The position numbers were made by a program, and so were the translations under genes. The notes beneath the pieces were generated by a model, which was not told where the DNA came from, did not search any database, and worked only from the letters and a program-made list of their open reading frames with translations. From Amoebidium appalachense (Eukaryota; Ichthyosporea), in the NCBI GenBank assembly GCA_963693365.1, contig CAVNZM010000002.1, forward strand, positions 1,364,001-1,428,000: DNA of 64,000 nt. The letters are read 5' to 3'. Shown here one piece after another: positions 1 through 17,502 of this stretch (its first letter is position 1; each line of letters starts with the position of its first letter).

Positions 1-99
1 CGGTGCACAAGTGTGGATAAGACTCGGTTTATCATGGAGCCACGAGACATCTTGTAGGAGTCGGGGGCCATATTTTCGGCACACCCCATTGCATTCAAA

Positions 100-105
100 T
101 TTATT
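100..105 (-). terminator. AATAAA poly(A) signal candidate for the P5C dehydrogenase gene
   Basis: AATAAA on the minus strand about 200 nt beyond the TAA at 307-309. AATAAA also occurs 3' of the acyl-CoA oxidase and 77-aa genes at similar distances, so the genome may use this signal. Confidence 0.4.
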
Positions 106-306
106 CCATGCAGGGCTATATACTGCCCTGCCATCACTTAAACACACAAACTCAGGCCCGGTCGAGTCCGTTTTCTAACACCTGTACACGATCGCAATTG
201 ACTTTCACCTGCCCACATTACATTCTTGCACTTAAATTTAAAAAACACACTCGCCACATGGAACGAGATGCACGGACATTGCACGCGTATACACACCCAC
301 GAATGT

Positions 307-1202
307 TTATGTGGGGCGGGGCTGGACCCAGTTCTGGGGCACTGGGCCAAAGTCCTCAACGATCTCACGGTGGCAGCTCCACACAAGGCGGATGGCCTCT
401 GCAGTGCCGATACCTGCAGGGGGGGAGCGCATGTTAGTGGTTTGTTGTCTTTCTGGGTGGAGATGCTTGGGGTGGAGAGAGATGTGACTTTCAAGGGCGT
501 GCGTGTGTTTATGTCTGTTTGTGGGTGTGGACTGGCAGGCAGGGGGCCAGGTCGATAGGGGATGGGCAGGTGGTGGTGATCGGAGGGGGGGGGGGGGGAG
601 GGGGATGCAATCCACAGACACCCGCATTTATAGGGAGAAGTCGCAGACTGGTGCACGGGGGGGGGGAGGGGGAGGTGGGAGGGAGGAATACACCGGGCAC
701 AAACACAGCGACAGCGGTAGAGGGCGGTGGGGTGGGTGGGGGGGGGGGGGGGAGGGGGGTTACACACCAGCACCGCGGGGATCGCCAGCAGGGCCGAACC
801 AGTGGTTCTGGGGGGCACCGGTGGTGCGGGCACGGGCACCGGCATATGTGGTGCCGTTGACGGTGTTGCCCAGCACCTGCTGCAGGAAGAAAATGTCGTT
901 GGACACCACGGCGGCAGTCAGGTGCGCCTCCATGCGCTCGAGCATGTCCAGAACAATCGGCAGCTGCTCGTGCTTGTACTCCGTCACAACCTGCATGGGG
1001 CAAAGGAGTAAGTATGTCTGCCCAAACAACTGGCACCTCCCCTCATTTCATCTCTTTTCGCCAATCAGTCCGTAACCCCCCCCCCCCCCCCCCCCCCCCC
1101 ACCCAAACACTAACCAAGGATTCACCCTCGACTGTCTGCCCTCGCTGTTACTTTGACGTTGACCTTAGTACTCTCTTCCTATTCTTGCAGTGCTCAACTG
1201 TG

Positions 1203-1238
<36 letters not shown>

Positions 1239-2145
1239 TTCACCCACCACCCCACCTCCCTGCGGTGCTCCAACCACCACAAAAATCCCACCATACACGT
1301 GCATACACACCTGGAAGGGCCCGAAAATTTCCGTCGTAACGAGGCCGAAGTTCTCGGGCTTGGCAGCCTCCTCCAGGGGCACAAACACGGCCGTGGGGCG
1401 CACGGCACCGTACTTCTTGGGGATGGTGTGGCCCGTCAGCTCCTTACCGCCCCACAGCAACTTGGCACCGGGGATCCTCAGAAGGGCGGCCGCGTGGCCG
1501 AGAATGTTCTCTGTGGTGTGTGACAGAACGGGGCCGACTGACAAGTCATCGAGAATGCGGGAATCAGCAAGCTTTCCGCAGCGCTCCAGAAGGTCGGTCT
1601 TTGCCCAGTTCTCGTGCACAAAGAGGATGCTCTCGGCACTGCACTTCTGGCCAGTAAGCGCATATGCGTCCTGGTCGCACTGCCATGCCACATACTCCAC
1701 GTTGGCCACATCGGGGCCCAGAATTTTCCAGTCGAAACCGGCATCCTCCACACGCACCTTGCCGTGTGTGACGGCTGCAAGCTGCTCAGCAACACCCGAG
1801 GAACCGGTGAACTGCAGAACGCGGGGCTTGGAGATCTTGATGAACTCACCGGCGGCACGGCCACCGCAGTTGAGGTAGTCTGGGGTTGGGAACGGCACAT
1901 GGTGATTAGTACATGTTATCAGTTTTTCGAATAGACCTTTATGATAAGGGTTAGGGGTGGGGGTAGGGGTTGGGAACGAAAGAGAAGGGGGGAGGTTCTT
2001 CAGCACCCAAATACCCGAGAGAAGGAATTGGAAAAGCGAGATGTAGAAGGGTAAATAACGGGGCCGGAATAGTGGCGAAGGGGGGGTCTTCACAAACTCA
2101 AAAAATCGAGCAAATAAAGTGGAGGACGAAGGAAAAAGGATGGGG

Positions 2146-2190
<45 letters not shown>

Positions 2191-2720
2191 GAAGGGCGGG
2201 GGAGCAAGGGAGGACAAGCAGGGGAGGGGGAGGGGAGGAGGAGGAGAACAGGGGGGAAGAGGGGGGGATACACACCAACATCAGTCTTAGGGACGCCGCA
2301 GTAGTGCATGAAGCGCAGCCACTGCTCAACGACTGCAGAGGTGGTGGAGGCGGTCTTGAGGTTGACCTTGTTGCCCATGTACAGCGCACCCATCAGCTGG
2401 AGCGCGGGAATCTCCAGGGGGAAGTTGAACGGCGCAATGATGGCAACAGGGCCAAACGGCCAGCGGAAGCCCTGGCTGCGCTGGCCAAGGTGGTTGCCGG
2501 AGTTGAAGAAGCCCCGGGCAAGGTAGCGCACGTTGTCGCCGCTGAAGTTCTCAAGGAACGTGCGGGAAACAACAACCTCGGCGCGGGCCTGGTCGTAATG
2601 CTTGGGGCACACGCGCTGGATCAGCTTGGTGAAGAACTCCTCAACCTGTCATTGAAGGGGGACCCAGGTTAGCCATAAAGAAGAGGTTGTCATAGCTCTC
2701 AACTGCCCTCCCGAGAGCCG

Positions 2721-2754
<34 letters not shown>

Positions 2755-3984
2755 ACTTCCCCCACCCCCTCCCCCCGGTTGCTCCTCTCCCCTCCTGCCC
2801 TCGTCTTGCCCCTGCCCCCTCCCCCCCTCCCTCCCCCCCCCCCCCCCCCCCCCCCCCCCCAAACACAGACACCCAAGCACACGCACACCACCACCAACAC
2901 CTACCCACCCCTGCTCCCCTACACCCATCCTTGCACCTGCCACACCTGCTCCCTCGAGTCCATGCCCACATACACATACGAAACCCCTTCTCTAACCCAT
3001 CTCACTTAGCCACCGACCTCCCCTCCCCTCCCACCCTTCTCCCCTCTGTTGGCCCCGTTGGTGCTCCCTTTCTTGAGAGGTTCAGTCTCTTCTCTGTTCA
3101 CAACCTTCCCCTTCTTAAACCCCCCCCCCCCCCCCACCCGCCCTTAAAAGCCTAGGAGAACAGCAGCTCACGCACACCTCGGGCTTGTGGAGCTCGGCAG
3201 CCATCTTGGCCGAAATAGCACCGTACATAACATAGCGGTCGGGGTTCTTGAAGGCATTGTGCAGACCAGACTTGGGGCAGCTGTTCAGCGACTTGACAAA
3301 GGGCTCGAGCTCATCCACACGGGTCTCGGGCATAATGATAAAGCCCTCACCGTTCATGGGGTCCACGATGGTTGTGGACTCCTGTGTGTGTAGAGGTGTG
3401 TGTGAGCCATAGGTTTAGCAGCTATTCCTACACCTATCAAAAACAAAAAAGAAAGTGTGGGTGAGGGTGGTGAGGGGCGGGAAGGTGGGGAAGGCAGGGG
3501 GGGGGGGGGGGGGTTGGAGGAGCGAGTATGAGAAGGGGGGGGAGGGAGAGGGATAGAAGAGAATAGGCGGCTACTATCAGGTGGTGGAAAAAGCAGACAA
3601 GAAGTTGCTACCCGTGAGTAGGACCAGACCTCAACATAACCGCTGTGAAATGTGCTAAGCCGAAAACACACAAGGGAGGCAATAGGCGGCCAAGCAGCTT
3701 CATATTTGAGTGGAAAACAACAATTTTACTTGCTGACTGCTAATAAGAAAGCGAGTGCCAAACCATCAAGTACCCTACGTCCACCGTATACTGTCAAACT
3801 TTCAGCTAGTTCCGGAGTGTTGCAGAGATCCGGTCACAGAAGGTAGATCACCGACCTTTGTGAGGCACCATTCGCCATTGACCAAGTTGTACAGCTGGGC
3901 CGGGTTCTTGCCGCTGATTGTGTAAGGATCAACGGTGGCCCAGGGGCAAAGCTCCTTGTTCAGAGAGGTGAATTGCTGAGGCAT
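307..3984 (-). CDS. Delta-1-pyrroline-5-carboxylate dehydrogenase, ALDH12 type, six exons
   Basis: Oxidises glutamate semialdehyde/P5C to glutamate with NAD+, the second step of proline catabolism. Exons, in order of transcription: 3984-3856, 3381-3178, 2645-2276, 1879-1311, 990-768 and 413-307 (TAA 309-307). Every junction is GT-AG and phase closes, giving 533 aa, close to the roughly 550 of plant ALDH12A1. Seen: PFNFPLEIP in the cofactor-fold half, FTGSS at about residues 258-262, VEDAGFDWK with a candidate general-base Glu279, TGQKCSAES with nucleophile Cys314, EIFGPFQ, and the C-terminal NHWFGPAGDPRGAG. The order and spacing match the ALDH12 family throughout. The first Met is only about 10 residues before the conserved ATVD region, so no mitochondrial transit peptide is encoded by this start. 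A TATA-like box lies about 82 bp upstream, which supports the start. Introns hold G/C homopolymers. Function confident; localisation open. Confidence 0.95.
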
Positions 3985-5500
3985 GTTGGCGTTTTGGGCT
4001 GCACAGGAACTAAAAAGCTAATGCAGCTGTCGAGTGCTTTTTGATGTCGATCGCAAGTTTTTTTTCTTTATATACCAGGGGGAGGCGGGCACATGCCAGA
4101 TATGGGGTAAATTTTTAAATCGTCAATACATGACCGTGACTCCATTGGTCTTAACAATTCATATGTTTATCACATTATAGATAAGTTAGCAAGAAAAAGA
4201 ATTTAGACATAGTGTGTCATTTTATATGTGGCTTTAGGGCACGCCGAATATAATAACTTATTTCTAAGCTTTAAAATATCTTGAAGATCTGACAGTTGAC
4301 AAAAACTTAGTTTTACACCCTTTTATCAACAATACGAGCAATCTAGTCACCAAGAGCCTGATTGGCTATATCCGAACCCATATTTTTCCTCTTTTGTCAT
4401 TTAATTGGCGAAATATCATTATTAGCTAAGAACAGGTATGCGAAGCTCCTTTCGATATCTCAGACTATGATTTATAGCCAACCACACGCTGTTCACCGGC
4501 AAAACAAATTGTTGGCGGTGCCTTCCTATCATTGAAAATGTTTAGAAGACAAACATGCGTAAAATAAGGGGTCATTATGCTCTCTCGTGACAAAAATTGA
4601 TGAAAAAATTACATAAGTATTCGCCATGCCGCTGAGCCTGACATAATTCCGTGAGCCTGACTCACTGCGCAACATTTCCTATTGGCAGTTCAAAGGAGTC
4701 TGTGCAAGGTTCCAAATGGCGCAAAATGTTGCCACACAATCACAAAAGCGCCGAAGTCCGCCTGGTATGCCACTTTCTGATTGGTAGACGAAGGGCGGGC
4801 ACCCAGTCCCACAGTCAGGCGGGTTTTCACCCGCTTGGGCTGGCACTGGTCACACGTGCCACCGGATATGACGGCCCGCTAGTCAGTTGATCCGTGTTTT
4901 CCTCGCGAGACAAAACAGGTTGTCTAGGGCATAGGAGGGCATACCCATACCAGTCAAACCGACTGTCAAGCATGCACTGAATGAACCATGGTTTTGTGCT
5001 CTGTTTTGATTATTTGTTGTCAGAGTTAAACCCACACCCCTTTCCCTTCTATCCTTCCCTCGTGGCTTATACCGACTCAATCACATCGTCATATGCGCAT
5101 GGCCCAACGAGGATCCTGAGGGACCATGACCTGCCCTTCGTCATAGTCTGTGCTTTGAAGTATAGTAACTTTTTCACGTAGTTAATCTTAATTTTTTCTT
5201 CTTTTTGCGAAACGGGCCGTGCTAGGCCTTAGACTGTGTTAACCTGTTTCTCATTGTCGAATAAAGAAGTTGTGTGTGATAGAGTGTGTGATAGGGTCGT
5301 GGAGGCTTGTCGAGAATGATTACCACCCAGGTGCGTTTGGTTTAGTAACTCCCGCGCTTTGTGGGGGAGGAGGGAAGGGGGGAGGGTGGCTTTACCGGCT
5401 GAAGATCAACGGAGAGGGAAGACAAAGCTTCCATCGCCCTGACGTCACAGCCCCGTCATATACATATCTCATGTTCATTATCCACAGTGGCATACACTTC
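3985..5500. other. Unique, fairly AT-rich intergenic DNA, no gene seen
   Basis: Upstream flank of the P5C dehydrogenase gene. From about 4100 to 5300 the sequence is of mixed composition without long microsatellites. Open frames here (for example 4651-4890) have no splice context or recognisable protein. A CRE-like TGACGTCA occurs near 5440. Confidence 0.5.
4066..4074 (-). promoter_or_regulatory. TATA-like box of the P5C dehydrogenase gene
   Basis: The minus strand reads GGTATATAAAG here, about 82-90 bp before the ATG at 3984. A start of transcription 25-35 bp downstream would fall near 4035-4045 and leave a 5' leader of some 50-60 nt. Position and sequence fit a classical TATA box; no experimental support. 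Confidence 0.5.
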
Positions 5501-5599
5501 TCAGCGGAGGGTCACACACATTCACATAGGGATCCTTCCCCCCCCCCCCCCCCCCCCTCGCACACACACACACACACGCGGAGGCGTGCCTCCCCCCAG

Positions 5600-5915
5600 A
5601 TGCATACCCTTTTTTGTGTGCTTTGCAATCTGCAGTGTGTTTTCTGTCCTGAGCTTTCGCACCCTGTAATGCATTCCCCCCCCCCCCCCCCCCCCTCTGC
5701 TCCGCCCCCCCTAACCCCCCCTCCCCCCTTCCCCCCTTACACACACACTCATAACCCCCTCCTCCCCCCCGCGCCCCCCATCCCCTTTTCTCGCTCCCTC
5801 CTCCCCCTCCATGTTTGACATGGTCTTTCAAACTCCTATTCCCCTGCCCCCTCTTGCCCCTTCCTCTGCGAGCACCCCTCCCAGCAGTGTGCTGCGCCCA
5901 TTTGTTTCGTGTGCA

Positions 5916-5954
<39 letters not shown>

Positions 5955-6087
5955 CCCCGCCCCTCCCCCCTCCCCCCTGCTTTTATGTTTGACATGGTCT
6001 TTCAAACTCCTATTCCCCTGCCCCCTCTTGCCCCTTCCTCTGCAAGCACCCCTCCAAGCAGTGTGCTGCACTCATTGTTTCGTGTGC

Positions 6088-6124
<37 letters not shown>

Positions 6125-7016
6125 CTTTATGAGCACAGTCGGCTACTACGGCACCCGACCTATGTCTAGACCTCTACTATCATTTGGGATGTCGTAGGAA
6201 CCTTGATCCTGCTGATTCCTTCCCACTTTGCTCCCCCCCCCCCCTTCCTCCACCTGCATCGTGTTGTCCATCATGAATATGTACTCGCACTCTGCAGCAC
6301 AAAAGAAAACCCCTTCCCCCCGGCTGCAATTGTGCTGAAGTCTAACCCTTGTGATTGGCTAATAGGTTATTTGCAAGCAAATAATCTGGTAAAATTATGT
6401 GGCTTTTCATAACTAATTGGACCATTATGTGCACACTTTGAGACTTGTATTAACCTGGATTTTTCCCCCCTAAATCATATGTCACACACTTCCCAAACAC
6501 TGCCTTATTTGCATGCACTTACTTGATGTATTCTTTCCCCTTTCTTGGACCCAAGATTTGAAATCTTCACACAACACACTTTTTTTACCCCCTTCCCACC
6601 CCCACCCCACAACTTTCCCGGGTGCCCCGCCGGCCGCCCCGGGTACTGTGGATAGCTGAGTGCCCTCTCATAGCAGGGTTTACTCTTTTTGCTCTCTCGC
6701 TCTCGCGCCCCCCCCCCCCCCCCCCCCCTCCCCCCTTCCCCTTCCCCTTCCCCATCTCTCCCTCCCTCTCCCCCTTTTCCTCCCCCCCACACCCTCCCCA
6801 CTCCCCCCTTCCCTCTTCTCTCTCGGTATTTAAGCAGGAACGTCTGAATGTGTACTGTTACTCAGGTAACACATTATAACCTCGGTTGTTTTCTGTTTGT
6901 TTTGCATACTACGAATGGTTGAATGTTGCATACTTCCACGTTTGCTTTTGCATACCGTTCTGTGTCCTGTGGCGACCCTGCACTGTGCTTTTCATCGTGC
7001 CCTGCTCCACATCTGA

Positions 7017-7048
<32 letters not shown>

Positions 7049-7130
7049 TGCCTGTGAATTCGTACTCTGTAGTGCATTCTACCCCCCCCCCCCCCCCCCT
7101 TCTCCCAAAAAAAAAAAAAAAAAAAAAAGT
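5600..7130 (+). repeat. C-run-rich block with four degenerate copies of the C-tailed dispersed repeat
   Basis: Degenerate copies of the repeat described at 14.6-16.2 kb lie near 5600-5680 (GTGTGCTTTGCA...), 6248-6300 (GTGTTGTCCATCATGAAT), 6641-6690 (GGGTACTGTGGAT) and 6959-7085 (TGAATTCGTACTCTGTA). Two of these (5600-5680 and 6959-7085) run into a run of C; the copy near 6248 ends in a short C cluster, and the 6641 copy runs into one after about 20 bases. No coding potential beyond proline-rich shadows. Confidence 0.5.
5810..6093 (+). repeat. Direct tandem duplication, period about 175 bp
   Basis: The block starting ATGTTTGACATGGTCTTTC at 5811 recurs at 5986. The copies share about 110 bp with a handful of substitutions, and each ends in GTTTCGTGTGCAA followed by a long C run. 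Confidence 0.9.
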
Positions 7131-7323
7131 TCACACACGTGCACACACATACACAAACACCCACTGATCCCGAATCCCCAGAAAATGGCCGACATCTTCC
7201 AGCTCCTTTTCTTCCCCTTGCTAGTCTCCTGCCCCCCCTTCCCCCCCCCCCCCCCCCCCCCCCCCCCCACACACACACACCTCTCCCCATTCCCCTCATG
7301 TCGTCCCTCCGGGGGGGAGGGCC

Positions 7324-7338
7324 ATGGGGAGTAGGGGG

Positions 7339-7387
<49 letters not shown>

Positions 7388-7506
7388 CGTGGGGGGGGGG
7401 GGGGGGGGGGGGGAGGGGGGGTAGGTGTGTGTGTGCGTGCGCGTGTGTGTGCGTGTGTGCGTGTGCGTGTAGTCTGTGTGCGTGTGCGTGTGTGTTTTTG
7501 GTTGGG

Positions 7507-7537
<31 letters not shown>

Positions 7538-7814
7538 AGGGGGGAGGGCTTGAGATCTCGAGCCATGCCTGAGTCCGGAGATAACCGAGCCGTTGCTGGG
7601 GCGGAAGCTCGGGTGCAAATGCCGTACATTTGTGTGGAAGTGAGAGAGAGGCGTACCGTCAAAGGACGATAATGAGGAGAAATGGTAGGTGGTCAATAAT
7701 AAGAACGGGCAGATTAAAGTGGTTTGGACACGGTGTGTGGCCTGTTAAAGTTTCGACTTTCAAGTTCTTGTGTAGGTTTATGCATGTGTGCGTGCGTGTG
7801 TGTGTGTGCGTGCT

Positions 7815-7854
<40 letters not shown>

Positions 7855-7863
7855 GGGGCGGGT

Positions 7864-7895
<32 letters not shown>
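7324..7895. repeat. (GT)n and G-homopolymer cluster
   Basis: Two composite blocks, 7340-7542 and 7790-7895, each with a (GT)n tract running into long G runs, separated by about 250 bp of ordinary sequence. Open frames across them are low-complexity shadows. Confidence 0.85.
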
Positions 7896-8233
7896 AGGGG
7901 GGGGAGGGGAATTCGGAGTGCTAACTAGATTAGTAAACTACAATACGGGTCGCACCAACGCTGGAAGTTGCGATTATTTATTGCCATCTCTGTGCCCACC
8001 ATCCTGTTTGCTTGCTGGAGCGGTTCAGTGACGACAGCAGATTGAAGGGTATTGGTGCAAGGGTGAAAATTGAAACTTGCGCCTCCACCCAGCTATGGGG
8101 GCATGGGCACGTTATTTGGAACATAAAGACGGAAAGGAGCTGGAGAGGCAGAGAGAATATGAGGTGACCCCTGAAGTGGGTGTTCAAGGTCAAAGTCTCC
8201 ACATAGAAGACAGACAGACAGGACCCCTACCAG

Positions 8234-8296
8234 AGTGTGTACTGTACTAGGGTCCGGTCTAAATGGACGTCACTAATTGCGATCTGGGCCAAGCAT
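8234..8296 (+). repeat. Left arm of a distant inverted pair
   Basis: Contains AGGGTCCGGTCTAAAT then GACGTCAC and later CTGGGCCAAGCAT. The same blocks occur in reverse orientation at 11190-11266. Identity is high in the blocks, with small indels between them. Confidence 0.7.
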
Positions 8297-8599
8297 CTGG
8301 GCAGGCTGGGCCGCCGCGGGGCCGAAGATGTATGACCACTTGAATGACCAAGTGAAAGTTTTCTTCTCTCTGTAACTAATTGCTAGTTACCAACATAGGG
8401 TAAACAAGAAACAGAAGAGCGTATGCGTTCTGTATAAAGGATTTCTGCTCCCAAACTGGCGGCCGGTGGACGATCTTTAACTTTGCGAAGTTCCTGTTGG
8501 GTGGTGGTCAAACATGGGCGGAAGTTGTCAGATCATTGCAAGACGGCAGCAACAGCCGAGAACAAGCTATGGCCCACACCCACAGAGCCAAAGCGGTCG

Positions 8600-8760
8600 T
8601 GAGGAAATTTTGCGGAAAGCAAGAGATGCTTTTAGCGGAGTGATCTTGCAGAAGTTCTAGGGGTGTGGTACACTAATCTGTGCGAGTCATGTGGGTGTGT
8701 GTGTCCATCTGCGTGTGTGTGTGTTTGTGTGTCTGCGTTTGTGTGTTTGTGTGTGTCACA

Positions 8761-8821
<61 letters not shown>

Positions 8822-8919
8822 TGTGTTTGTCTGTGTATGTACGTGTGTGTGTGTGTGTGCGCGCGCGCTTGTGTGTGTGTGTGTGTGTGTGTTTGTTTGT
8901 GCCAGCGTGTGTCGTACGG

Positions 8920-8957
<38 letters not shown>

Positions 8958-9200
8958 TGTGTGTGTGTGTGTGTGTGTGCCTTGTGGGTGTGGGTGTGTG
9001 TGCGCGCACAGTGTATCTGGCGTGCACACACGTACACGCATGAAGCACGGTGCTTTAGATCTAGAGAGGGGAGGAAAGGAGAGGGAAGGCCTTTGGCTAC
9101 AGAGCTTAAGTGAGGTTGTTTTGCGGCAAGTGAGAGACCATCTTTAGCCAGAGTGAACTAGATCTTGCAAAGAATCTAGGGTTGTGTGCACTGCTGTACC

Positions 9201-9251
<51 letters not shown>

Positions 9252-9550
9252 ATGTGCGTGTGCGCGTGTGTCTGTGTGTGTACGGTGTGTGGGTGGGTGG
9301 GTGGGTGTGGGTGGGAGGTGTGGGTTGGTGTGTGTGGGTGGGTGTCGGTGTGCACACGGTGTGTGTGTGTGTGTGTGCGCGCGCGCGCAGTGTGTGAGTG
9401 AGTGTGTGTGTGTGTGGCCCGGGGTGGGTGGGTGTGGGTGTGTGTGTGTGTCGCACTGTGTGTGCGCGCAGTGTGCCGTAGCATGCACACAAGTACTAAT
9501 AAAATCATGGCGCTGTAGATCTAGAGGAGAGGGAAGGAAAGGGAGTGGAG
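8600..9550 (+). repeat. Imperfect tandem duplication (about 450-500 bp unit) around (GT)n tracts
   Basis: The left edge TTTTGCGGAAAGCAAGAGA at about 8610 is echoed by TTTTGCGGCAAGTGAGAGA at about 9119. Shared downstream motifs are GATCTTGCA and a (GT)n core (8764-8818 and 9203-9247). The right edges (TGCTTTAGATCTAGAG at about 9050; CGCTGTAGATCTAGAG at about 9512) also match. The units differ mainly in their microsatellite cores; the first also has (GA)n at 8924-8955. Confidence 0.7.
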
Positions 9551-9559
9551 GGGCCTGAG

Positions 9560-12236
9560 GGAAAGATAGATGCCGATGCCTGGGGCGGAGGGGCAGGCTG
9601 GGGAGGGAGGGTGTTTGGGGGGGGGGGGGGTAGGGGGGGAGAGGGGGGGGGAAGGGGAGGGGTAAGGCGGATGGTCACTCGAGATCAGCTCCTACACAGT
9701 TCATGGACAATTGTTTTTGCTCTTTAGTTCTACCTGCAGGTAGAAAGCGTAAAGGTCTACATAAAAAGAACGTGGAACCAGAGCGCTTAGACCATGTGGT
9801 TCCCGTCAGATGGGGTTCTGCTGCGCATGGATGATCAGATATTCGGCGCAGTTGAACGTGGGCTGGCAGGCCCTTAGTTATGTTCTAGGCTCAAAATATT
9901 CCCAACACGGTGGTGTTTTCATGCAATGCCAGCTTGATCGTGTCATTGGATGGGGAAGCGGAGTGGTCAAGGGAAAGAGGGGGAGGGGGGGGGGGGGTAG
10001 AGAGGAGCCATCACCGTGAACAGTATCAAGGCTAAGCTGTGCATCGATGTTTGGTTGTTTGTGTACGTAATTAAGCCATACTTTCCTTATTATTCAATAT
10101 TACTGTTTTTTTTCATAGTTTTTTTCTTTCTTTCTTTCTTTTTTTTTTTTTTTTTTGGGGGGGGGGGGGGAGGGGAGACGGGGGGGAAGAGAGAAGAAGT
10201 AAAAGTGGGGCGGCAGGGGGAGAAAGGGGGGCAGCGGGGGGGGAAGGCGGGAGAGAGAGAGAGAGGAGGGGGAGAGGAGGAGGGGGGGGGGGGGGGGAGG
10301 GGGGAGAGTGTTGGTTCGGTGCCCGTGGGGGAGGGGGGGAGGGGGAGGGGGGAGGAACTGTTTAGGCAGTCAAAATGCCAGGTTTACACTGTGTAGCGAA
10401 GAAGGAGCTTACAGCAATAGAGGAGGGGGAAGGAAGGGAACGAGGCGGAAAGTGAGGAGGGGGAAGAGAGAGAAAGATTGCCGGGGGGGGGGGGGGGAGG
10501 GGGAGGGGGTGGGGGGGAGGGGGGGGGGGGGGGGGGGGGGGTTACTTTCTCCACACCCTCTGGCTGCAAACTTGTCAGGGCAACACGAGTCATAGACTTA
10601 ACAGTAACTGAACTGGGATTTTCTGTAACACGATTCTTTCAAATTCAGCAAGTCTCTGGTCCTCCTCGCTTTGCGCGCTATAGAAGCGCTTCTCGTGGCT
10701 TTCAACCTGCTCATTATGGCGTTCTCGCCGCTTCTATTCTCAGTTGTTTTTCTCGCTGTGTTAAGAGAGGAACTGCACTATTGTACCCATATACGGGGAC
10801 TGCTTCTCTACCCCATTAAAACCCTACTTCTTGCCTTGAACCTGCCCACAATTTACTCTATATATTTTTTTTGGTAACACTAACATGTCAACACTTTCGC
10901 TGGCGTGTAGAAGTTCTGCTAACTCTCGTGTTTGGTTTGCAACCTATGACTCCATGCAGAACTTTATGCAACGCTGCACTTGCAGCATCTAAAGCAAAGG
11001 TCGCTAACTAGCAACTTAAGATTGTTAGATGGTTAAAACTTTTTTTCTTAGCGAGAACACCTTCTAACTCCGTAATGACCGTAGGCCCTCGCCGGCAGGC
11101 TCTCCCTACTACCGTACGTTTTTCGTTTTGGGGTCAACATGTTCCTGCCAGCTCCTGCCAGCAACAATCACGTAACTTTCGCGCCAAAATGCTTGGCCCA
11201 GATGCCGATCTGGGCCGCATTGTGACGTCATTTAGACCGGACCCTAACTGTACACAAGAGCGGAAGGGCACCATGGATTTCGGTGATATCATGATTTTTG
11301 ATTCCTCGCTGATTGGAAAAGAAAATTTCTAAGGGCCAGCATGTTCTCTCGATATTTTCTATCAACATATCGACCTAAATAGTTATAAGTTCATATGAAC
11401 TTCATTTTATATAGTAACTAATAATAAAGTACTATTATAAATTCTATCTTTAGACAGCTTAAATTTAAAATATAACAAATTTTTGTGTTGTTTTAGAATA
11501 TACGCGGCGCACGAAGCTCTGTACCAACTGCTAGACGAAGCACCTCAGTGATTGGTAAAAAGTCAAGGTTAAATACCTCTCAAATTCCTCGTTCTATGAC
11601 ACCCAATCATATGCAAGAACATTAATACAAATACACGGTACAGAATTTGCTGCATAACAAACACGTAAAAATATAACTCAATTGAGGTCTCATGCGAGGG
11701 GTTTATAGCACAACATTATGTCAATAAACGAGCATCAACTTATTTTGTTTGTTTTTTACTTTCCGTTTCTTTGATAAAGAGCGACGAAACGTTTTATTGC
11801 CGAAGCACCCCGGATTCAAATTTCGCATCTCGAGTAGGACCTGTTTGAGTAGATCGCATTTTGATTGGTTGCCAGCTATTTCTATTTCCAAATTGGTTGA
11901 TACAAACGTTCAGGCCTCAATTGCCACCCAACCCGTTTGTTTGCACCTGCGAAGCTCCTTATTTTTCGAAACTTCGCCCCAGGTCAATGGATTATAAGTT
12001 TACTGAGCCGGAGAGGGTATGATATCTTTTTGCTGGATTTGGAGAGCAGCCCAAGGCTTGAGAATTATATCTCAGTTTTTTATTCACTCGTCCCCTTCCC
12101 CCCCTTATTTTGCAGGAGGGATAGACCTTAGAGGAGCCTAAGATTTAGAGCATGTTGGAACTGTAAGGGAGTGGCAAGCTCAAATCTCGTTTGAGCGTGT
12201 GCACGGGGTCTGCTTAGCAGCCCCAGTTACACCACA
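9560..12236. other. Gene-free interval upstream of the ankyrin gene
   Basis: 9600-10550 is dominated by G runs and a T-run-to-G-run junction (10139-10170). 10560-12230 is mostly unique and AT-leaning, with no exon that joins in phase to the downstream gene. The 68-codon hydrophobic frame at 10671-10877 is not accepted as a gene. Confidence 0.45.
11190..11266 (-). repeat. Right arm of the inverted pair, with a palindromic TGACGTCA
   Basis: On the minus strand this reads TTAGGGTCCGGTCTAAAT, TGACGTCA, then CTGGGCCAAGCAT, matching 8234-8296. TGACGTCA is the CRE/bZIP palindrome, so this may be a duplicated regulatory block or a fragment of a mobile element. Confidence 0.65.

Positions 12237-17502
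<5,266 letters not shown>

Noticed and set aside
4651-4890. 79-codon frame upstream of the P5C dehydrogenase gene
   Set aside because: No splice sites, no recognisable domain, and a composition like the surrounding DNA.
10671-10877. 68-codon hydrophobic frame
   Set aside because: Hydrophobic because of T-rich DNA. Internal short repeats (CTTCTNGCCTTGAACCTGC type), no splice partner and no family resemblance.
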